Assembly (NCBI GenBank): GCA_016715115.1
Contig: JADKBM010000016.1
Span: forward strand, 1,488,001 to 1,552,000
DNA length: 64,000 bases
Origin: Acidobacteriota bacterium
GTDB taxonomy: Bacteria > Acidobacteriota > Blastocatellia > Pyrinomonadales > Pyrinomonadaceae
Direction: 5' to 3'
Shown here one piece after another: positions 27,540-35,945 of this stretch. Below the pieces are notes generated by a model. The model saw only the letters and a program-made list of their open reading frames with translations, was not told the DNA's origin and ran no database searches. Made by a program: the position numbers and the translations under genes. The stretch's first letter is position 1; the number at the start of each line of letters is the position of its first letter.

Positions 27540-28001
27540 CTACCCTTTGTCGATTCCCAACTCCAGGCTTCGCCGCTTGCGCTTGTTTCCGAACTTCAGA
27601 AAGTCGTTGTATGATTCGCGGTCGCCGTCGCTCATTTTCGTGATCTCGGCGCCGACCAGATAACGTGCGGTCGAAACATGCTCGCCGACCTGCTCGTAGC
27701 GGCGTCCGATGATCTGCATCCGAACTTTTCCGCCCGGAAGATCGAGTTCGGCGTTGAGCGTTCGCCCTTCGCCGACGAGGTAATTCTCGTGGATTCGAAT
27801 CGATGCCACGATGAACGCGATTCCGGATCGGCTGAGATCACTGGTCTCACCCGTAATCACCAGATTCTCAATCGGCATCAATCGGCCCGTGTTTCTGTCG
27901 GGTTCGAACCAGATCTTGACCGGCACCGCAATTCCTTTCCGCGTCGAAACCACACTACCCGCGATAGACTTGTTTAGTTTTGCAACCCACTTTCGAATCA
28001 T
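27540..28001 (-). CDS. PilZ-domain protein
   Basis: 153 residues. The pattern STRKGIAVPVKI followed about 40 residues later by TSDLSRSGIAF matches the RxxxR and (D/N)xSxxG elements of PilZ, which bind cyclic di-GMP; the first element is imperfect (R-K rather than RxxxR), so binding is uncertain. It lacks other domains and is probably a small cytoplasmic effector. It starts at an ATG followed by MIRKWVAKLNKS and is flanked by AT-rich intergenic DNA on both sides. Confidence 0.75.
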   Translation of the reverse strand: MIRKWVAKLNKSIAGSVVSTRKGIAVPVKIWFEPDRNTGRLMPIENLVITGETSDLSRSGIAFIVASIRIHENYLVGEGRTLNAELDLPGGKVRMQIIGRRYEQVGEHVSTARYLVGAEITKMSDGDRESYNDFLKFGNKRKRRSLELGIDKG

Positions 28002-28104
28002 CTTGTTTTAATTGTGTAACTTAGGGGATACAACGTCGGTTGAACAACTTATAAACCTTTTTACACAGAATTTCAACAAGTATTTCTTTTAATTCACACG
28101 AATT

Positions 28105-28989
28105 TTACTTTTTAAGTGATTGACCCTGAACGTCTTTCGACGATATCTTCGGATTCTTCCCTTCGAATTCGAGGAGGTACGAGAGCTTTCCGGTTTTTCC
28201 GTAAACGGCCGGAACGGCGGTCGCATAGTATTTTTTCTTGTCGCCTGACAGGATGAGCACGAAATTGTAGCCCGTCGATTCTGACGTTCGAACGTCGTCA
28301 GGCAGCAATCCGGCACCTATCAACTGGTCGAGATCGCCGAACAGGCCGCCATTCTGAAGAGCATAAACGGTCTGTGATTTGAAGATCCTTTCGATCATCG
28401 CCCTGGCCTCGGATTCGTGGGTTTTGATCTTGAGATTGAAGAAATATCGATTTCCTTCCTTTTTGATCGCCGTCTCGGCCGTTTCGTCGACGGTCAGGAT
28501 GACCCAGACGTTTCCTTCCTTTCGCAAGCGAATTTCCTGAAGCTTTATCTCGCGCGTCTCATTATCGGGCAACTTCGCAGTGACGGTCGCGTAATCCCCG
28601 GAAATGATCTCGCCGTTGATCTCGACCTCGGCCGGGACGCCGACCGCGATCTGTTCGAAATCGACCTTAAGCTCGTCGAGTTCGGCTTCGGTCAGCCCCT
28701 CGATCGCCGGGCGGAGATTCGTCAGAAACAGCGCGTCGCGAAACTTCTTCTCGCGCAGGTGTGCATAGAACACGCGGACGGTATCGGCCGGACCGTTCGG
28801 GGTGATCTCGATCGTCGCACGCTTTGAGTAATTCGCCGCCGGGTCAGTTTTAGTTTCGGTTTTCATCTCTGCCGAATTCGCCGCCGGCCTGGTCACGGTT
28901 TCGGTCCGCGCAACGGCACCGCAGCCGCCCAAGCCGCACACCGCAAGAACAACTAAGAAGACATACTTAGAGAAATTCGCTCGCAACAT
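28105..28989 (-). CDS. Putative lipoprotein with pilin-like C-terminal part
   Basis: 294 residues. The signal MLRANFSKYVFLVVLAVCGLGGC has a lipobox ending at C23. The middle (about 75-200) looks like an NTF2/DUF4878-type fold (GPADTVRVFYAHLREKKFRDAL, then LRKEGNVWVIL). The last 85 residues, with TVYALQNGGLFGDLDQLIGAGLLPDD and a later GYNFVL, resemble the soluble part of type IV pilin-like or pseudopilin proteins. I infer a lipid-anchored envelope protein. GGAG lies seven bases before the ATG at 28989; the open frame continues upstream only through repeat DNA. Confidence 0.6.
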   Translation of the reverse strand: MLRANFSKYVFLVVLAVCGLGGCGAVARTETVTRPAANSAEMKTETKTDPAANYSKRATIEITPNGPADTVRVFYAHLREKKFRDALFLTNLRPAIEGLTEAELDELKVDFEQIAVGVPAEVEINGEIISGDYATVTAKLPDNETREIKLQEIRLRKEGNVWVILTVDETAETAIKKEGNRYFFNLKIKTHESEARAMIERIFKSQTVYALQNGGLFGDLDQLIGAGLLPDDVRTSESTGYNFVLILSGDKKKYYATAVPAVYGKTGKLSYLLEFEGKNPKISSKDVQGQSLKK

Positions 28990-29147
28990 AAAAACACTCC
29001 GGGATTGAAAGAAATGAACTTGAAGTTTGTTTCGGGGAATTGATCGGGGGCGAGAAAATCGCCGCGCCAGAAGATTATAACGCGGCGTGTAAAAAAATGT
29101 AAAACAAAAATTGGAAATTTTTGTTGATTGAAACTTGAAGATATGGC

Positions 29148-29231
29148 CTTTGATCTTGGAACTTTGATCTTTGAGTTTTGATTTGTCACACAAACTACTC
29201 AAACTCGAAGATCAAAGTTCCAAGATCAAAG
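29148..29231. repeat. Long hairpin made of heptanucleotide repeats
   Basis: Two 31-base arms (29148-29178 and 29201-29231) built from CTTTGATC-type units are reverse complements with a single mismatch, separated by 22 bases. On the minus strand it lies 9 bases after the stop of the Cna-B-like gene and about 160 bases before the next start, so it could form a very stable RNA hairpin ending or processing that transcript. Confidence 0.85.
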
Positions 29232-29239
29232 ACCCGCTT

Positions 29240-31114
29240 TCATTTGACCCGTTTCAAATTCAGCGTTTCCGTTTTTCCGCTTTCGAGTTTCACGGTTTGC
29301 GCTTTCTTCAGTTCGGCTTCGAGCCAACTGTCCCAGGCTTCGCGTTTTTTCCGAAGATCGTCCTCGGTGACGAAGATCAGCGCGTATTCGCCCGGCGCCA
29401 GTTTGACCTCGTATTCGCCGGTGTCACCGGTGCGCGCGTTGCGTTGAAACGTCGAATTGCGACGTTTGGCGTCGGTCGGCACAAGCATCATTTGCGCGCC
29501 CGAAACGGGCTCCTTATCATCGCCGGTCACCGTTCCCTTCAGCGTCGCAAGCCCTTTGCCAAGCACGATCTTGACGTTGGCCAGTTTCTCGCCCTCCTTG
29601 ATCTCGTAGACGCCTGCGAGCAGATCGGTCGAGCCCGCCGTCATACTTTTGACGTAGTAATCGCCATCGCCGAGTACGATGCTGAATTTCGTCTTTCCCT
29701 CGGATACGTTCTCGAGATTGAAATCGTGGTTCAGTTTCCCGGGTTTCGAAGGATCCCGTTCGGCGTAGTTCCAAACCCCGCCGCTGGTGTTCAGTTCGGC
29801 GACCTCATTTTCAGCCCTGATCGTCACGCCGTCTGGCATCTCGTTGAAAAGATTCTCGACGGCGACCGTTCCCGAAACCGAAGCCCCGAAACCGAGTTCG
29901 ACATTGATCTCAGCCAGATCCTTGTCCTCGACGGTGATCTCCTGGATCTTCTTGGCGAATTTCGGCGGCTCCGGCACCTTCGGCTTCGGCCCGGTCCCGT
30001 CCGAATCATCCGAATAATCCGGGACGGCACGCGCCGGTGAAACGATGACCTTGTAAACTCCCTTCGGCAGTTCTTTGAACAGCCACGCGCCATTATCGTC
30101 GGTCGGCACGGCCTGCATACGCCGGGCGATCTCCGTAAACACCGAGAACGTTTTGTCCTCCGCCACGCGTTGAAGCATTATCTCGGCCTTGACGGGCGTC
30201 TTGTCTTTGCGCGATGTAACCCGGCCGCTGATCTTGTAGAGATATCGGCCAGGGATCGTGACATTGATCTCGGTCAGTTCCTGGCCGTACTCGACGTTGA
30301 TCAACTGCGCCGACGCCGGGTCGAAAACGTCCGGGTGGTAGATCGTCAAGAACGAACCGCCGCCGCCGAGCAGTAGAGTCTCGAACGACTGCGAGTTTTT
30401 TGCGCCGCTGTGATTGACGTTTTCGGTCGCTTTTACGATGTATTCGCCCGGCGGGAGTCCGGAGAAACGGAAAACGCCGCGGTCGTCCGTCTGGAACGAT
30501 CCGCTTCCGCCGCCAAACATTCCGACGACCGCCGAAAAATTCGGTATCACGCCGACAAATCTGTCTTCGACCTTGCGGAGGATCTCAACCTTGACGCCGA
30601 TCGCCGCGTCGCCGTCGTCGTACATCACGCGACCGGCGATCGCTCCGCCGCGTCGCGCCGCGATCTGCACGTCGATGTCGTTGACGCCGTTGACGACGAT
30701 CCTCTGGAAGTCCTTGAACGCCTCCTCGACCGTCGCGCCGTCCATATCGCGGCCGCGGTCGAGTTTCGAAAAATCGAGGAACGCCAGCGGCGAAACGACG
30801 CCCGGGGCGTTGACCATCGCGTAATACGTTCCGGCCGGCACACCCTTGATCTCAAAAACGCCTTCGTTGTCCGTCAGCCCGCTTCCCTCGCCCGGCCCTC
30901 CGCGCATATTCGCCGACATCAGCATAATCGACGCGCGCCGCACGGGCCGACTCGTCTCGGCGTAGAAAACCCGGCCGCGAACGGTCGACGTCGGCGTTGG
31001 GTCAGGCGTCGCACGCGTCACCCGAACCGATTTGATCTCAGGGTCCTGCGCGAAGCACTGAATTACGGAAGACAAGAATGCAAAAAGTAAAAGAACGCGG
31101 AGGGACTTGGTCAT
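29240..31114 (-). CDS. Exported protein with multiple carboxypeptidase-regulatory/Cna-B-like domains
   Basis: 624 residues with a signal peptide (MTKSLRVLLLFAFLSSVIQCFAQ). At least four immunoglobulin-like repeats carry G.V....(G/T)..(P/V)(V/A).A.(V/I)...(G)...(F)..LP.G.Y: for example SGLTDNEGVFEIKGVPAGTY and later FRFSGLPPGEYIVKA. These are prealbumin-like or SdrD B-type sandwiches seen in surface or outer-membrane accessory proteins. It ends RVK. Function is unclear; adhesion or structural roles are likely. GGGAG is upstream of the ATG at 31114. The 3' end is followed by a long repeat hairpin. Confidence 0.75.
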   Translation of the reverse strand: MTKSLRVLLLFAFLSSVIQCFAQDPEIKSVRVTRATPDPTPTSTVRGRVFYAETSRPVRRASIMLMSANMRGGPGEGSGLTDNEGVFEIKGVPAGTYYAMVNAPGVVSPLAFLDFSKLDRGRDMDGATVEEAFKDFQRIVVNGVNDIDVQIAARRGGAIAGRVMYDDGDAAIGVKVEILRKVEDRFVGVIPNFSAVVGMFGGGSGSFQTDDRGVFRFSGLPPGEYIVKATENVNHSGAKNSQSFETLLLGGGGSFLTIYHPDVFDPASAQLINVEYGQELTEINVTIPGRYLYKISGRVTSRKDKTPVKAEIMLQRVAEDKTFSVFTEIARRMQAVPTDDNGAWLFKELPKGVYKVIVSPARAVPDYSDDSDGTGPKPKVPEPPKFAKKIQEITVEDKDLAEINVELGFGASVSGTVAVENLFNEMPDGVTIRAENEVAELNTSGGVWNYAERDPSKPGKLNHDFNLENVSEGKTKFSIVLGDGDYYVKSMTAGSTDLLAGVYEIKEGEKLANVKIVLGKGLATLKGTVTGDDKEPVSGAQMMLVPTDAKRRNSTFQRNARTGDTGEYEVKLAPGEYALIFVTEDDLRKKREAWDSWLEAELKKAQTVKLESGKTETLNLKRVK

Positions 31115-31202
31115 AATGCAGTAATACTCCCACTGAAAAACGAGTTGCCCTGTGATATTAGCACAGAACAACTCGTGAAAAGCACAGTTTTGTCGACACG
31201 CC

Positions 31203-33557
31203 CTAGGCGTCCTTCTTCCTGCCCGCGAGGACTATCTCGCGACCGACGAAATAGAGGATCACGGTCAGGATCAGGAACGGGATCATACCGAGAAGATCGG
31301 CATTTTCGCCCGCGAAGAACGGATTTCCGGTCTCGGCCCATTTCGCCCAGCTGTCCTTGATCCCTTTCAGCGATTTCAGGAATTCCGGCTTGTCGAGGCT
31401 GAACAACGCCACCATAATTCCGGCGATCGCCCCGCCGGCGATGTAGCCGGACGCAAGCAGAACCCCGTTCGATTTGTCGGTCTCGGCGTCGATCTGTTCC
31501 TTCGATAGATTCTCACGAGTGAACTTCTTACGAAGATAAAGGTCAACCGCCCAGCGGACCATTCCGCCGAAGAAGATCGGCGTCGAAGTCGAGATCGGCA
31601 AATAGAGCCCGACGGCGAACGCAAGGCTTGGAACGCCCGCGAGTTCCAGCATTATCGCGATCATCGCCCCGATCAGAACAAGTCCCCACGGCAGTTGCTG
31701 GTTGAGAATTCCCTTGATGATGTAGCTCATCAGCGTCGCCTTCGGGGCGTCATAACGCGTCAGTTCCTTCCCGTCTTCATCGATCTTGATCTGGCCGTTG
31801 ATGCCCGGATCGACGAGATACGTCGGCTTGCCCTGCATATCGATCAGGTATTTCCCGATCGGTCCGGCCGCCGGATCTGTATTTTGCCAGACGCGGTAAG
31901 CACTCTGATCCTGGTCTTTGTACTTGCCGTTGACGATCTTCTCTGACTTGAAAGTTCCGCCTTCGCGGAAGAGCTGTTCTTCCTTGACGCGAAACTCGGT
32001 CGCGAATTCCTTTTCGGCAACCTTGTGATAATAAGTTTCGGCGTTGTTAAGCGTCACCAACAGCCAGCCGAGCACGAGCGCCGAGGCCAGCGCGCCGAAA
32101 AGGATCGCGATCTGCTGGTTGCGCGGCGTGCCGCCGACCCAGAATCCGGTTTTGAGGTCCTGCGACGTGGTGCCGCCGTTCGACGCGGCGATACAGACGA
32201 TGCCGCCGACGCTGAGCGCCGTCACGAAATACGGATCGGCAGCGGTCCAGCCGAGCATCAGAAAGACGAGACAGGTGATCAGCAATGTCGCAACCGTCAT
32301 TCCCGAGATCGGGTTCGATGACGAGCCGATCTCGCCCGTCAGCCGCGACGAAACCGTGACGAACAAAAAGCCGAGCACGAGGATCAGGATCGCGCCGACG
32401 ATCGACACCTTCCAGTCCGTGAAAATGCTCAGCCCGAGTTGCGGCAGCAGCAGAATTCCGGCGATCAGCCCGATGATCCCGACGATCACCCACTTCATCG
32501 AAATGTCCTGGTCGGTTCGCGGGAGCTTCGATCCGTCGGCCGATTTCGAGCCGCCCGTCAGATCCGCGAGGCCGGATTTCAAACCGCTCCAGATCGTCGG
32601 CAAACTTCGCGCGAGCGAAATGATCCCGGCCGCCGCGACCGCTCCGGCGCCGATATAAAGAATGTAAGAACCGCGAATTTCACCGGCCGACATCTGACCG
32701 ATCGTCTTGCTGAGTTCGGGAGCGATCGGCGCCGCCGCCGTTTCGCCGAAGAATTTGATGAGCGGGATCAGTACGAGATATGAGAGAACGCCGCCGCCGA
32801 GCATGATCCCCGAAACGTACGGGCCGATGATGTAACCGACACCGAGAAGCGCCGGGTTGTTCTCGAGCGCGACCGAACCGCCCTTGATCGTGCTGTCGCT
32901 CAGCTTCTTGCTCGGCTCGGGATTCCAAAGGCTGAAAACCTGCATCAGCACGTTGTAAACGAAACCCATCGCGAAGCCGACGCCGATGATCTTTCCGCCT
33001 TGCAGCGCGCTGCTGTCGTCAGCGCTCGTGTCGCCTTCGTGCGAAGCCTCGCGCGATTCCTTCGACGCTCCGGCTTTGAGCACCTCGGCGCAGGCCGTGC
33101 CTTCCGGATACTTCAAATAGCCGTGCTGCTCTTTGATCAGAGCGCGGCGCAAAGGGATCATCAGCAGAATGCCGAGAAGCCCTCCGAAGACCGCGACGAG
33201 CGTCGACTGCATCAGATTGAGGTCGAACCCGAGGATCATGATCGCCGGCATCGTGACGCCGACGCCGAACGCGATCGACTCGCCCGCCGATCCGGCCGTC
33301 TGCATAATGTTGCCTTCGAGGATCGTTGCGTCGCGCATTCCAAGCTTCGACAATATCCGGAACAGTGTGATCGCGATGACCGCCACCGGGATCGATGCCG
33401 AAACCGTCAGTCCCGTTTTCAAAACGAGATAAAGCGACGAAGCGCCGAAAAGAATGCCGAGCATCGTGCCGACGAGCAGCGGCAGGACCGACAGCTCGCG
33501 CAACGAGGTCTTGTCGGGAATATAAGAACGAAAATTCTCAAGAAAAGGGTTTTTCAT
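31203..33557 (-). CDS. OPT-family oligopeptide transporter
   Basis: 784 residues with about 14-16 membrane segments. The N-terminal NPFLENFRSYIPDKTSLRELS leads to the family motifs GSSLYLVLKTGLTVSASIPVA read in parts, KYPEGTACAEVLKAG, and SNGGTTSQDLKTGFWVGGTPR, as in the bacterial OPT (EspB-type) group. It takes up oligopeptides or metal chelates across the inner membrane. A soluble insert at about 555-615 interrupts the later half. GGAGG stands ten bases before the ATG at 33557; the longer frame to 33749 reaches into the mobile-like repeat element and is not used. Monocistronic. Confidence 0.92.
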   Translation of the reverse strand: MKNPFLENFRSYIPDKTSLRELSVLPLLVGTMLGILFGASSLYLVLKTGLTVSASIPVAVIAITLFRILSKLGMRDATILEGNIMQTAGSAGESIAFGVGVTMPAIMILGFDLNLMQSTLVAVFGGLLGILLMIPLRRALIKEQHGYLKYPEGTACAEVLKAGASKESREASHEGDTSADDSSALQGGKIIGVGFAMGFVYNVLMQVFSLWNPEPSKKLSDSTIKGGSVALENNPALLGVGYIIGPYVSGIMLGGGVLSYLVLIPLIKFFGETAAAPIAPELSKTIGQMSAGEIRGSYILYIGAGAVAAAGIISLARSLPTIWSGLKSGLADLTGGSKSADGSKLPRTDQDISMKWVIVGIIGLIAGILLLPQLGLSIFTDWKVSIVGAILILVLGFLFVTVSSRLTGEIGSSSNPISGMTVATLLITCLVFLMLGWTAADPYFVTALSVGGIVCIAASNGGTTSQDLKTGFWVGGTPRNQQIAILFGALASALVLGWLLVTLNNAETYYHKVAEKEFATEFRVKEEQLFREGGTFKSEKIVNGKYKDQDQSAYRVWQNTDPAAGPIGKYLIDMQGKPTYLVDPGINGQIKIDEDGKELTRYDAPKATLMSYIIKGILNQQLPWGLVLIGAMIAIMLELAGVPSLAFAVGLYLPISTSTPIFFGGMVRWAVDLYLRKKFTRENLSKEQIDAETDKSNGVLLASGYIAGGAIAGIMVALFSLDKPEFLKSLKGIKDSWAKWAETGNPFFAGENADLLGMIPFLILTVILYFVGREIVLAGRKKDA

Positions 33558-33710
33558 CGAACGAAAGCCTCCGGATTTTGTCTTCGGGGAAAGATTGAAA
33601 TGAACTGCCTTAATGTAGCTTTGAATCGAAGAATACGCAAGGTATTGAAACGATATGTCCGACGGTTGTCTGGAATCATCCGCGGTAACGGAAGGCCCTG
33701 CTGCGGCTTG

Positions 33711-33982
33711 CCGCCCGGATGTGCGGAAAGGCACAGGAGACTGTCTCAAAAGTCCCTAGTGTCGCCGAAGGTGACGGACACCATAGCGTAGCGAGAATCG
33801 CTAAGTGAGGATCGGAATTCGACTTCCGTCTCCGAATGAGACGAACATAAATCGATGATTGTTGGTCACTTACAGCGACCAAGACGGGAATGCAACGTCA
33901 CGTATGTTCTTTGTCTCCTTCGGAGACTCAATTCGGTGAATTTTGAGACAGCCTCCACAGCCTTGCCGCACATCCGGGCGGT
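33711..33982. mobile_element. MITE-like element with about 41-bp inverted ends
   Basis: The left end (33711-33751) and right end (33941-33982) are imperfect reverse complements of about 41 bp. Both contain CCGCCCGGATGTGCGG and CTGTCTCAAAA in the same order. The 190 bp between has no credible gene but contains a small GTCTCC/GGAGAC hairpin. Size, terminal symmetry and lack of a gene suggest a non-autonomous transposable element. No clear target-site duplication was found. Confidence 0.55.
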
Positions 33983-34070
33983 AAACCGTATCTCTGATAA
34001 ACCAAGAAAGCAACGTGAATGCCGTTGCCATTTCTCGATCCCAGCCTCCATCAATTATCCTTAGAACATA

Positions 34071-34940
34071 ATGAACGACCTCAAGGCTTTCTTCGAAGAA
34101 TGCGCGCGCCTCGTCGATGCTGAACTTGAGCGATTGATCCCGACATCGCCGGAACGGCTTTACGAAGCGGTCCGCTGGAGCGTCTTCGCCGGCGGCAAGC
34201 GCTTTCGCCCTGCACTTCTGGTCGCCGTCGGCCGGGCCTTCGGCGCGCCCGATGAGAAGCTTGTGAGATCCGCCGCGGCGATCGAGATGATCCATACCTA
34301 TTCGCTGATCCACGACGATCTGCCGGCGATGGACGACGACGATCTCCGCCGCGGCCGCGCGACGTGCCACGTCAAATTCGACGAGGCGACCGCGATCCTC
34401 GCCGGCGACGTCCTGCAGTCGCTCGCGTTCGGCGCGATCGCGAGCGACGAATCGCTCGACCATTCGACGCGCGTCCGGCTCATCAGCGAACTCGCCACGG
34501 CGGCGGCGAAAATGGTCGACGGCCAGCAGCTCGATCTTGACAGTGAAGGCCGGTCGATCACGATCGAGGAACTTGAACGCATCCACCTCAACAAGACCGG
34601 CGCGATGATCAGATTTTCGGCCCGCGCCGGAGCGCTGATCGGCGGCGCGACGGAATCGGAACTTGAAGCGGTCACCTCATACGCGTCCAAGATCGGCCTG
34701 CTTTTCCAGATCACCGACGATCTTCTTGACGTCACGCAAACGACAGAAATGCTCGGCAAAACCGCCGGCAAGGACGTCACCTCCGAAAAGGCTACTTATC
34801 CAGCGCTGCTCGGGCTCGATCAAGCCGGAGACCTTGCGAAGCAGGTTCGCAATGCGGCCGTCGCGGATTTGATGAAACTCGACCGATCAACCAAAATCCT
34901 GAGCGACATTGCTGACTTCATTCTTGAACGAAGATCCTGA
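34071..34940 (+). CDS. ispA: Farnesyl/geranyl diphosphate synthase (polyprenyl synthetase)
   Basis: 289 residues. Joins isopentenyl diphosphate to allylic diphosphates to make C15 (or C10-C20) chains for quinones, undecaprenyl phosphate and hopanoids. Region I is DDLPAMDDDDLRRGR, with the first Asp-rich motif at 82-88 (DDxxxxD). Region II is TDDLLD with preceding FQI. GGKRFRPALL is the IPP-binding block. The two-residue insert in the first Asp-rich motif is typical of bacterial IspA. The start at 34071 follows a short AT-rich stretch. A small membrane protein gene starts 5 bases after its stop. IspH is 15 kb away in the same window. Confidence 0.93.
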   Translation: MNDLKAFFEECARLVDAELERLIPTSPERLYEAVRWSVFAGGKRFRPALLVAVGRAFGAPDEKLVRSAAAIEMIHTYSLIHDDLPAMDDDDLRRGRATCHVKFDEATAILAGDVLQSLAFGAIASDESLDHSTRVRLISELATAAAKMVDGQQLDLDSEGRSITIEELERIHLNKTGAMIRFSARAGALIGGATESELEAVTSYASKIGLLFQITDDLLDVTQTTEMLGKTAGKDVTSEKATYPALLGLDQAGDLAKQVRNAAVADLMKLDRSTKILSDIADFILERRS

Positions 34941-34945
34941 CACGT

Positions 34946-35389
34946 ATGCCCCGTCGAACACTAAAAAAAGTTGTCGAAATGACCGTGGAAGCGAAACGCG
35001 AGTACGAAGGCGTCAAAGAAGCGGTGGTTCACGATTCTATCGCGAGCCTGGAAACCAAGACGAACCCATTCGTTTTTGCCGTGTTCGCAATCTTGACAAT
35101 CGGGGTTTGGCGGGCCGCACTGAACGAGCGTTTTGACCTTGGGATACTTTTCGACAAGGCCGGTTTGGCCGGTTTTTTCTATCCCGCCGTCGTCGTGCTG
35201 GCAATCTCGTATTTCACGATCTATCTCGGCTCAAAGCTGATTATCAAACCCGTCGCTCACGTCGAGGAAACCGACATGTTTACTCCGATCCGGACGTACC
35301 CCAAAGAATATCTGCGCAGACTGATCGCGATTGGCTTGAGCGTTATTCACACGGGAATCGTTTTCACTGTCGTTATAAGTCGTCAATAA
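34946..35389 (+). CDS. Small membrane protein of unknown function
   Basis: 147 residues. Not recognised. An N-terminal charged amphipathic part (RRTLKKVVEMTVEAKREYEG) is followed by three hydrophobic segments at about 43-58, 75-95 and 125-145. It is probably translated with ispA, whose stop is 5 bases upstream. No motif suggests a catalytic role. Four bases separate it from the convergent TPR gene. Confidence 0.6.
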   Translation: MPRRTLKKVVEMTVEAKREYEGVKEAVVHDSIASLETKTNPFVFAVFAILTIGVWRAALNERFDLGILFDKAGLAGFFYPAVVVLAISYFTIYLGSKLIIKPVAHVEETDMFTPIRTYPKEYLRRLIAIGLSVIHTGIVFTVVISRQ

Positions 35390-35393
35390 GTCT

Positions 35394-35945
35394 TCATTGT
35401 GCCGAGATCGTCGCTTCCAGTTCCTCGATCCGCGATTGGAAGATGGGTGATTTGACCTTCGAGCCGCGGATCGTCTCGAGCGCTCGTTTGTAGAGCGCGA
35501 GCGCTTTGGCGCGTTCAGCGGCAGTCGCGGTTACGGCCGAACCTTCCCGGGCTCCGCCAAGTACATCGTCCTGTCGACGCAGACAATCCGAAACGCGTTG
35601 GCTGAACCCGCCGTCACCCGGTGATGCGGCCAGAAACGGCGACAGACGATCCGCACAGTCTTCCCAGATCATTGCCGATCTTCGGCGATCGCCGCGATCC
35701 GAAAAAAAGCCAGCGGGAATTTCGAGCATTTCCGGCGCGAATGCCATCGCTTCCGGGTCTTTTCGATTTGCGTTCAGATACGTGAGATATAGCTTTAATC
35801 CGGATTCGAGCTCGGTCAATCCTTCGGCGCGTCTTCCGAGTTTGTCGAGGGCGTGTATCTTTGATCCTGAATTTGAGAGATATGCACGGCGTTTTGCCGA
35901 CGAACTCGGCGGCAGTTCGGTCAAGGCAAGCCCGAAATTCGTCAA
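35394..35945 (-). CDS. TPR-like ORF coupled to the kinase gene
   Basis: 183 codons beginning at TTG in a TTGA overlap with the kinase stop. From about residue 32 it reads as helical repeats (DKLGRRAEGLTELESGLKLY, later AERAKALALYKRALETI) like a TPR tail, so it may be a separate small protein or the detached end of the kinase. Its first 30 residues are not TPR-like: the same DNA read on the plus strand encodes a fragment related to the caspase-like protein at 49248. An ancestral kinase C-terminus interrupted by that fragment is a possible explanation. Confidence 0.5.
   Translation of the reverse strand: MTNFGLALTELPPSSSAKRRAYLSNSGSKIHALDKLGRRAEGLTELESGLKLYLTYLNANRKDPEAMAFAPEMLEIPAGFFSDRGDRRRSAMIWEDCADRLSPFLAASPGDGGFSQRVSDCLRRQDDVLGGAREGSAVTATAAERAKALALYKRALETIRGSKVKSPIFQSRIEELEATISAQ
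35854..35919 (+). pseudogene. Fragment of the C-type (caspase-like) gene
   Basis: On the plus strand, 22 codons encode CIFDPEFERYARRFADELGG followed by SS. This matches residues 9-30 of the protein at 49248 at 18 or so of 22 positions, with mostly synonymous DNA differences (about 80 percent identity by eye). The match stops abruptly at the same place where the truncated copy at 44472 diverges. It lies just beyond the kinase stop codon on the opposite strand. Confidence 0.6.

Noticed and set aside
32047..32493. Minus-strand 148-codon Arg/Asp-rich ORF within the OPT gene
   Set aside because: It is an alternate frame of a clear 784-residue membrane transporter.
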